Source of the DNA: Megalopta genalis
Lineage: Eukaryota > Arthropoda > Insecta > Hymenoptera > Halictidae
Length of the DNA: 64,000 bases
Assembly (NCBI RefSeq): GCF_051020955.1
Contig: NC_135013.1
Span: 1,178,001-1,242,000 of the forward strand
Direction: 5' to 3'
Positions 62,501 to 64,000 of the stretch are shown piece by piece; the stretch's first letter is position 1, and each line of letters begins with the position of its first letter. The notes beneath the pieces were generated by a model. It did no database searches, was not told the DNA's origin, and was given only the letters and a program-made list of their open reading frames with translations. The translations under genes were made by a program, and so were the position numbers.

Positions 62501-63025
62501 ATAATTAAATATAATATATTATTGCATATAATTATATTTATAATATATTATAATATGTAATTATATGTATAATACATTATATATTGATACTATTATATTT
62601 AAATTATTATATATTAATATAATAATATTATAATATATATATATGTATTGACATATATAATTATATATTATATACTATAGATCATTATACAAATTAAATA
62701 ATATTTTTAAATATTAATTAAAAACTAATGCACCTATTTCATTGAAACTGTGGCACTCGGCATTGTCGTAGGATTTATCAGAATATTATTTTCGCGTTGA
62801 AAATTTTATTTTTCATTTTACATAATTGTCATTATCGATAGCTCCTTACTATATACGGCTCTATAATTTAACAATTTCTAGAAAATGTCGACGCTGACCT
62901 CTGTGCCCGTACAAGTATTCGAGAAACTCGACGATCAGACAGTCCTTCCCGGACCAGGATCGTCTCAGCCGAGAAATCGTTAGTTCCTGATCGCCGTTCA
63001 CGATTCCGTGATCATGCGGCTTCAT
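22364..63025 (-). CDS. Strn-Mlck: Stretchin-Mlck type giant myosin light chain kinase, 28 exons
   Basis: Muscle Ig/FN3 protein with a myosin light chain kinase, joined as 2,323 aa. Exons: 63025-62899, 62314-62151, 61051-60830, 60092-59839, 58686-58523, 57630-57336, 56856-56602, 56004-55872, 45983-45815, 45696-45651, 45514-45379, 44182-44026, 43724-43596, 42820-42473, 41543-41372, 40563-40410, 39690-39564, 39193-38993, 38259-38090, 37075-36149, 34477-34315, 28955-28614, 26859-26565, 26463-26322, 25440-25241, 25148-24996, 24607-24484, 23566-22364. Every junction keeps phase. Domains: FN3 43-140; Ig near 145, 262, 360, 495 and 615; linker 708-770; Ig near 778, 885, 985 and 1090; charged linker about 1170-1400; Ig 1405-1503; FN3 1505-1612; kinase about 1640-1890; calmodulin-binding segment about 1915-1935; tail. 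The first ATG has an in-frame TGA 18 bases upstream. Intron 3 uses a GC donor. Intron 8 is 9.9 kb. Isoform use is inferred. Confidence 0.88.
23847..24065. mobile_element. Family B hairpin MITE in the last Stretchin-Mlck intron
   Basis: Ends TACAGTAATGTCTCCCTTAC and TTAGAGAGACATTACTGTA; arms GATAATTTGGGAAGAGGAGA and complement. Lies between the last two exons. Confidence 0.9.
24484..26859 (-). CDS. Strn-Mlck: Kinase-domain exons of Stretchin-Mlck
   Basis: Five exons (26859-26565, 26463-26322, 25440-25241, 25148-24996, 24607-24484) encode a complete Ser/Thr kinase that would phosphorylate myosin regulatory light chain. All catalytic elements are present: glycine loop LGKGRYGTV, lysine in FAAKFVR, catalytic loop HLDLKPEN, magnesium motif DFGLA, GTPEFIPPE and DMWSVGVICYVL. 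After joining, GLSPFMGDNDAET and ARKCLKHPWM are diagnostic of MLCK rather than titin or obscurin kinases. The C-terminal helix EKLKKFIVRRKWQ begins the autoinhibitory segment. An active calcium/calmodulin-regulated enzyme is expected. Confidence 0.93.
25823..26192. mobile_element. Family A hairpin MITE
   Basis: Left TACAGGGTGTCCCAAAAATG, right CATTTTTGGGACACCCAGTA. Inserted in the intron between kinase exons 24 and 25 of Stretchin-Mlck, within TTTATTTCTATT simple sequence on both sides. Confidence 0.92.
26860..28119. other. Stretchin-Mlck intron 22, AT-rich part
   Basis: No gene seen. 27050-27560 is dense TATAATAATA-type microsatellite. 27560-28100 is AT-rich unique sequence without long frames. 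Confidence 0.6.
28120..28503. mobile_element. Family A hairpin MITE, divergent stem
   Basis: Left TACATGGTGCCCCAAAAATA, right TTTTTGGGACACCCTGTA. The stem differs from the main family (GACGCCCCACCCTCGGGACC, GCCGGCGCGCCGCGCCATTG), like the copy at 34726-35010. Lies 110 bases from the FN3 exon. Confidence 0.85.
29017..30142. mobile_element. Possible 1.1-kb long relative of family B
   Basis: The left end GTACAGTAATGTCTCCCTAT and right end AGAGAGACATTACTG match family B ends, and GAGCCTCGCGGCTCG near 29093 is a family B core motif. The 1 kb between is not palindromic and shows no transposase motif. It may be a longer family member or two fragments separated by unrelated sequence. Confidence 0.4.
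30572..30608 (-). CDS. Strn-Mlck: Candidate alternative first coding exon of a short MLCK isoform
   Basis: On the minus strand an ATG with a good context (TTGAAAATGTCG) encodes MSSILRSRNWVE and then meets a donor GAAG|GTAAAC in phase 1. That is exactly the phase needed for the FN3 exon at 28955-28614. The joined start would read MSSILRSRNWVEGPPDPPAG, skipping all upstream Ig exons. The predicted protein of about 831 aa would hold FN3, kinase and tail, the classic short MLCK layout. It sits in a CpG-richer part of a 5.4-kb intron, as expected for an internal promoter. No transcript evidence is available here. Confidence 0.55.
30660..30860. repeat. Diverged family C relative
   Basis: Shares AATACTGCGATATTTGATAA, AGTAATAAAATCTAATATTT and TATAGCGTGTAGTCTACTAA with 14760-14890 in the esterase 2 intron. 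Confidence 0.8.
31075..31395. repeat. 150-bp satellite-like array, two units
   Basis: Units start with GGTGGCTTCAATTTGTTATA and consist of degenerate sub-repeats such as GGCATCTTGAATTGTTACAA and GGCATATTTAAATTATTATA. The same unit recurs at 32460-33060. Confidence 0.9.
31396..32459. promoter_or_regulatory. GC-rich segment between two satellite arrays, possible promoter or leader
   Basis: About 1.06 kb of CpG-richer sequence lies upstream (minus strand) of the candidate short-isoform exon. A 158-codon minus-strand frame (32447-31971) has low-complexity composition and no recognised motif. I read this as possible promoter or 5' UTR, not as a gene. Confidence 0.3.
32460..33060. repeat. 150-bp satellite-like array, four units
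   Basis: Units begin near 32464, 32615, 32766 and 32917 and carry GGCTTCAATTTGTTATAAGA and TTAAATTATTATAAGACATA. They match the array at 31075-31395. Confidence 0.9.
33559..33930. mobile_element. Family A hairpin MITE, full copy
   Basis: Left TACAGGGTGTCCCAAAAATG, right CATTTTTAGGACACCTTGTA. Complete stem with CCAGCCAACCAGCGC, CTCATTGGCTCGG and CTCATTGGTCAC. Lies in the intron before the Ig exon at 34477. Confidence 0.93.
34726..35010. mobile_element. Family A-related copy, right end truncated
   Basis: The left part has ATGGTGTCTCAAAATTATGG, a CGAAGTAACTTTTTCCTTAG arm and CCAATGAGAGGCG. The stem is the divergent GACGCCCCGCCC type. It stops at GCGTTAATAACTCGGC without the right arm. A second end-like GCAGGGTGTTCCATAATTAT lies at about 34605. 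Confidence 0.75.
36149..37075 (-). CDS. Strn-Mlck: Stretchin-Mlck exon 20: end of one Ig, 230-residue charged linker, start of the next Ig
   Basis: This 927-base exon is the largest internal one. It starts in the middle of an Ig domain (DDNVSILRIQNVSSRDTGEI). It then encodes a basic and acidic, Ser/Arg/Glu-rich segment (EVASPPRRRRRESPMRARSS, VESSLSSDEEADAAKRALLA) and ends with an Ig start (VKLPADVTVFRGNRVVLRVS ... QVKWLRA). The linker is probably disordered, a spring or phosphorylation region as in other giant muscle kinases. Long plus-strand frames over it (36179-37081 and others) are shadows of its GC-rich codons. Confidence 0.85.
37217..37456. mobile_element. Family A copy, left end truncated
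   Basis: Starts inside the stem (CAAGGCGGCCGAGCCAATGA) and continues through the right arm to TTTTTGGGACACCCTGTA. Confidence 0.85.
37680..38049. mobile_element. Family A hairpin MITE, full copy
   Basis: Left TATAGGGTGTTCCAAAAATG, right CATTTTTGGGACACCCTGTA. Its right end is about 40 bases from the donor of Stretchin-Mlck exon 19. Confidence 0.93.
39745..39847. mobile_element. Family B short form, 103 bp
   Basis: Ends TACAGTAAATTCTCCCTAAT and TTAGGGAGAATTTACTGTA, joined through CAAAAATGGACAAATGATCC. The inner arms are missing. Confidence 0.88.
39908..40276. mobile_element. Family A hairpin MITE, full copy
   Basis: Left TACAGAGTGTCCCAAAAATG, right CATTTTTGGGACACCCTGTA. Complete stem. Lies 130 bases before the donor of exon 16. 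Confidence 0.93.
41751..42130. repeat. Tandem duplication of about 200 bp
   Basis: Two units carry ATTGCGCATAATTAATTAAT-like sequence and AGTATAAAATCGAGATCCGA; AT-rich, in the intron between Stretchin-Mlck exons 14 and 15. Confidence 0.8.
42843..43480. repeat. 8-bp minisatellite array (CTTAGTTA/CTTAGCTA)
   Basis: About 640 bases of TTACTTAGCTACTTAGTTAC-type sequence fill the intron between exons 13 and 14 almost completely. It starts 23 bases upstream of the exon 14 acceptor AG. Confidence 0.95.
43596..43724 (-). CDS. Strn-Mlck: Stretchin-Mlck exon 13: short linker with STPR repeats
   Basis: A 129-base exon in phase 1 at both ends, so it can be skipped without a frameshift. It encodes VPEGKENVLSQRLTRPVGLL then SAGSTPRSTPRSTPIRSLS. 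The STPR triplet repeat is a plausible phosphorylation or proline-directed interaction segment between two Ig domains. No domain is recognised. Confidence 0.8.
45039..45276. mobile_element. Family B hairpin MITE with ATT microsatellite inside
   Basis: Ends TACAGTAAATTCTCCTTAAT and TTAGGGAGAATTTGCTGTA. The arm GACAATTTGGGATGAGGAGA is followed by a run of TATAATAATAATT absent from other copies. Confidence 0.85.
45651..45696 (-). CDS. Strn-Mlck: Stretchin-Mlck 46-base micro-exon 10
   Basis: Flanked by TTTGCAG and GTAAGTAAG and encoding GQGKEEKMKKSGITHG across its joins. It changes phase from 1 to 2, so skipping it alone would shift the frame. It links the Ig ending in QIYAK to the Ig starting LPEITRDLRDLR. 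Confidence 0.8.
46283..46490. repeat. 32-bp minisatellite
   Basis: Repeats of TACTGAAATTCAATTTTACT and TTGAAATCAATT in about six units. Confidence 0.85.
47010..47058 (-). CDS. Strn-Mlck: Speculative second alternative first exon of Stretchin-Mlck
   Basis: On the minus strand, ATG in a strong context (GAAACAATGGCG) encodes MAMVFWSNQKRRPRRG and reaches GGGC|GTGAGAG in phase 1. Phase 1 fits the micro-exon 10 acceptor, so an isoform skipping exon 9 could begin just before a whole Ig domain. A phase-0 donor GAG|GTCAGA further on (about 46970) would fit exon 9 but leave half an Ig domain. This is short and has no transcript support. Confidence 0.25.
47133..47369. repeat. 19-bp minisatellite
   Basis: About 12 units of TAAAAATCTAGCCTTCTGC, less regular at the left. 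Confidence 0.92.
47370..47565. mobile_element. Family B relative, left end worn
   Basis: Contains CTCCTAATTCGCGCTCGG, GACGCAAGGCTCGACTAATC and the end TTAGGGAGAAATTAATGTA. Inserted next to the 19-bp minisatellite. Confidence 0.75.
47640..48085. repeat. Two sets of short tandem repeats
   Basis: 47650-47790 has 40-45 bp units with ACCGCGAATTTTACGAGCAA; 47830-48080 has two 150-bp units with AATGCGAGCAGAGAGAATTC and TATAATATAATATC. Confidence 0.7.
48720..49375. repeat. AT-rich microsatellite block
   Basis: Mostly TATATAATA and AATAATATA runs over 650 bases; no other content seen. Confidence 0.9.
50330..51012. repeat. 24-27 bp minisatellite, about 25 units
   Basis: Units of TTTGTTATAAATTTATATAC plus GAAC. 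The 144-codon plus-strand frame across it (MIFVINLYTNFVINLYTD...) is a product of the repeat, not a gene. Confidence 0.92.
52152..52480. repeat. 183-bp tandem duplication
   Basis: TTAATTATACCATTAAAGCA begins at 52152 and 52335, and the following 130 bases are nearly identical in both units. Confidence 0.88.
53636..53804. mobile_element. Family B relative, diverged
   Basis: Contains AACGGACAATTTGGGAAGAG, AAATTATCCATTTTTGTTTC and the end TAGGGAAAATTTACTGTA. The left end is worn. Confidence 0.7.
54088..54371. mobile_element. Family A hairpin MITE, short variant
   Basis: Left TACAGGATGTCCCATAACTA, right TAATTATGGGACACCCTGTA. CCAATGAGAGGCG and CCAATCAGCGGAAC are in the stem. The right arm is shortened. 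Inserted in intron 8. Confidence 0.85.
56142..56510. mobile_element. Family A hairpin MITE, full copy
   Basis: Left TACAGGGTGTCCCAAAAATG, right CATTTTTGGGACACCCCATA. In the intron between exons 7 and 8 of Stretchin-Mlck. Confidence 0.93.
57080..57235. repeat. 15-bp minisatellite
   Basis: Degenerate units of AAATCGTTATTTGTA, about nine copies, in the intron between exons 6 and 7. Confidence 0.85.
57792..58160. mobile_element. Family A hairpin MITE, full copy
   Basis: Left TACAGGGTGTCCCAAAAATG, right CTTTTTTGGGATACCCTGCA. In the intron between exons 5 and 6, 160 bases from exon 6. Confidence 0.93.
58867..59165. mobile_element. 299-bp element with CAGTGTACATTCCAA inverted ends
   Basis: Left end CAGTGTACATTCCAACGG, right end CCATTGGAATGTACACTG. 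No frame inside. The target duplication is not clear. One copy, in the intron between exons 4 and 5 of Stretchin-Mlck. Confidence 0.65.
59166..59838. other. Rest of Stretchin-Mlck intron 4
   Basis: No gene or strong repeat seen. There is a run of C near 59334-59345 and moderately GC-rich unique sequence. Confidence 0.5.
60281..60690. mobile_element. Family A relative with enlarged stem
   Basis: Left TACAGGTTGTCCCATAATTA. The arm TAACTTTTTCCTTTACAAAA and complement are present. The stem has an extra CGAGCCAATCAGTGGAACCG block, giving about 410 bp. The right terminus ends at GGCTGTTAACATAAT without the GGGACACC end. Confidence 0.8.
61052..62150. other. Stretchin-Mlck intron 2
   Basis: About 1.1 kb, AT-rich, with TATAATATA simple sequence at 61918-61990; nothing else recognised. 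Confidence 0.5.
62315..62898. other. Stretchin-Mlck intron 1
   Basis: AT-rich microsatellite (62480-62700) with no genes. Confidence 0.55.
62899..63025 (-). CDS. Strn-Mlck: Stretchin-Mlck first coding exon in this window
   Basis: ATG at 63025-63023 opens MKPHDHGIVNGDQELTISRL and the exon ends GHRG|GTCAGC in phase 1, which fits the FN3 exon (DVPGPISSEPVVVDGG). An in-frame TGA lies 18 bases before the ATG with no good acceptor between, so a true start is likely. The 42-residue N-terminus has no recognised domain. Longer isoforms using exons beyond the window cannot be excluded, since insect Stretchin genes are known for multiple promoters. Confidence 0.6.
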
Positions 63026-63650
63026 CCTCGACGAACTAGATCATCTCCGACCGCTTCTCAGAACTTCCAGCGACGACCGAAAACTTCCGAACGTGTTTCT
63101 CTCTCTCAACTTTCGAGTGCCATCAGAAAGTAAAGAAGAAGAAGAAAAAAAAAGAAAATTCTGCGGTTCGCAGAATTCTTTGCCGCGACTTCGCAGAATT
63201 CCTCGCCGCGCGACACCGTAAAACGACGCGCACCGAGCGAAACCGAAAATGTCAAGGTGTTTTATCGCGTTGCCCAAGGATCGAAAAAAGTGGGGCGGCG
63301 TATGAAATGACTCGCGTCCCGACGCCGACTGAATTTCGAATTTGTGGATACAGAGGGAGGCCGGCGGGAGGCGAATCGGCAAGGCAAACGAAAATAAACC
63401 GACACGGGAGAGGTGTACCCGCGACTGTGTACGTATGTAGGCGGTGTGTCGCTTCGTGTTTGTCCGTCATCGTATCGAGAACATCACTTTGTAGATTTGT
63501 GTCACCTATTTCCGCTGATAATTCGCGGATACGCGGTGCCGCGATCACCGATCGCGTCTTTCCAAGCTTATTTACCGACCGAAACGGGCACGAACGTTTG
63601 CACTTTTGCGGCCGACGAATCTGCTTCAATTCAAATTTTCATTAAAAATC
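63026..63650 (-). promoter_or_regulatory. Strn-Mlck: Probable 5' UTR and promoter region of Stretchin-Mlck
   Basis: CpG-rich sequence immediately upstream of the first ATG, ending abruptly at the AT-rich minisatellite at 63650. Several short frames on both strands have no recognised motif. No TATA box was seen at a convincing distance. Confidence 0.4.
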
Positions 63651-63930
63651 TATCGTTATAAAAATCTATCACGTATTTATATTTCTATTGGAAATCTATA
63701 GCAATTTAATTTCATAATTTACCACAATTTATAGTTCCATAAAAAATCTATAGCAATTTAAATTCACAATAAAAATCTACTACAATTTATATTTCCATGA
63801 AAAATCTATTCCATTTTAATTTCATAATAAAAATCTATCACGATTTATAGTTCCATCAAAAATCTATTGCAATTTAAATTCATAATAAATATCTACGACA
63901 ATTTCTATTTCTATTAAAACTATTCCATTA
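63640..63930. repeat. 30-35 bp minisatellite at the window edge
   Basis: Degenerate units of TCCATTAAAAATCTATCACA and ATTTATATTTC, about nine copies. Confidence 0.85.
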
Positions 63931-64000
63931 TAATTAACTACAAATAATACACATTTTTAATTGTGATATCATTTAGATGCATTAATCAAGGAGTTTTCGA

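Overview
This is insect nuclear DNA, most likely from a hymenopteran (bee-, wasp- or ant-like). The order is inferred, not shown. The evidence is intron-bearing genes with animal-only families (integrin-linked kinase, Mediator 27, Stretchin-type myosin light chain kinase), GC-richer exons in AT-rich introns, and many short palindromic DNA elements with TA or TTAA flanks. There are no bacterial operons, CRISPR arrays, rRNA genes or convincing tRNA genes. All gene models below were joined by hand using splice sites, reading-frame phase and protein-family continuity.

Layout. 160-1271 (-): Mediator subunit Med27, 4 exons, 292 aa, complete. 2718-4732 (+): integrin-linked kinase (ILK), 7 exons, 449 aa, complete; it diverges from Med27 across a 1.45 kb shared upstream region. 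5727-8561 (+) and 11746-19697 (+): two tandem carboxylesterase paralogues with the same 8-exon structure, 528 and 525 aa. The second is stretched to 8 kb by transposable elements in its introns. 22364-63025 (-): one very large gene for a Stretchin-Mlck/MLCK-type giant kinase. I could join 28 coding exons in consistent phase into a 2,323-residue protein: FN3, five Ig domains, a linker, four more Ig domains, a 230-residue charged linker, Ig, FN3, a Ser/Thr kinase, a calmodulin-binding/autoinhibitory segment and an acidic tail. The gene converges with esterase 2. It may continue beyond the right edge only as 5' UTR or promoter, because the first ATG has an in-frame stop just upstream.

The genes work in separate processes: transcription (Med27), integrin adhesion at muscle attachment and other sites (ILK), detoxification or hormone/lipid ester hydrolysis (esterases), and muscle contraction or structure (MLCK). 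ILK and the MLCK gene share a muscle theme but are not otherwise linked here.

The rest is mostly mobile-element sequence. Family A (about 370 bp, near-perfect hairpin, ends matching TACAGGGTGTCCCA, several CCAAT boxes in the stem) has 16 recognisable copies. Family B (about 215 bp hairpin, ends matching TACAGTAATGTCTCCCT) has about 11 copies or fragments. Two TTAA-flanked piggyBac-like elements each carry a nested family A copy. Minisatellites and AT-rich microsatellites fill other introns.

Most interesting points: alternative first coding exons that would give short MLCK isoforms (best at 30572-30608); a family A copy that supplies the last ten codons and the stop of the MLCK gene; GC-AG introns, including one shared by both esterases; a changed oxyanion-hole motif in esterase 1; and a three-fold tandem repeat upstream of esterase 2 that repeats a splice-site-flanked mini-exon. 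Splice junctions should be read as accurate to about one base.
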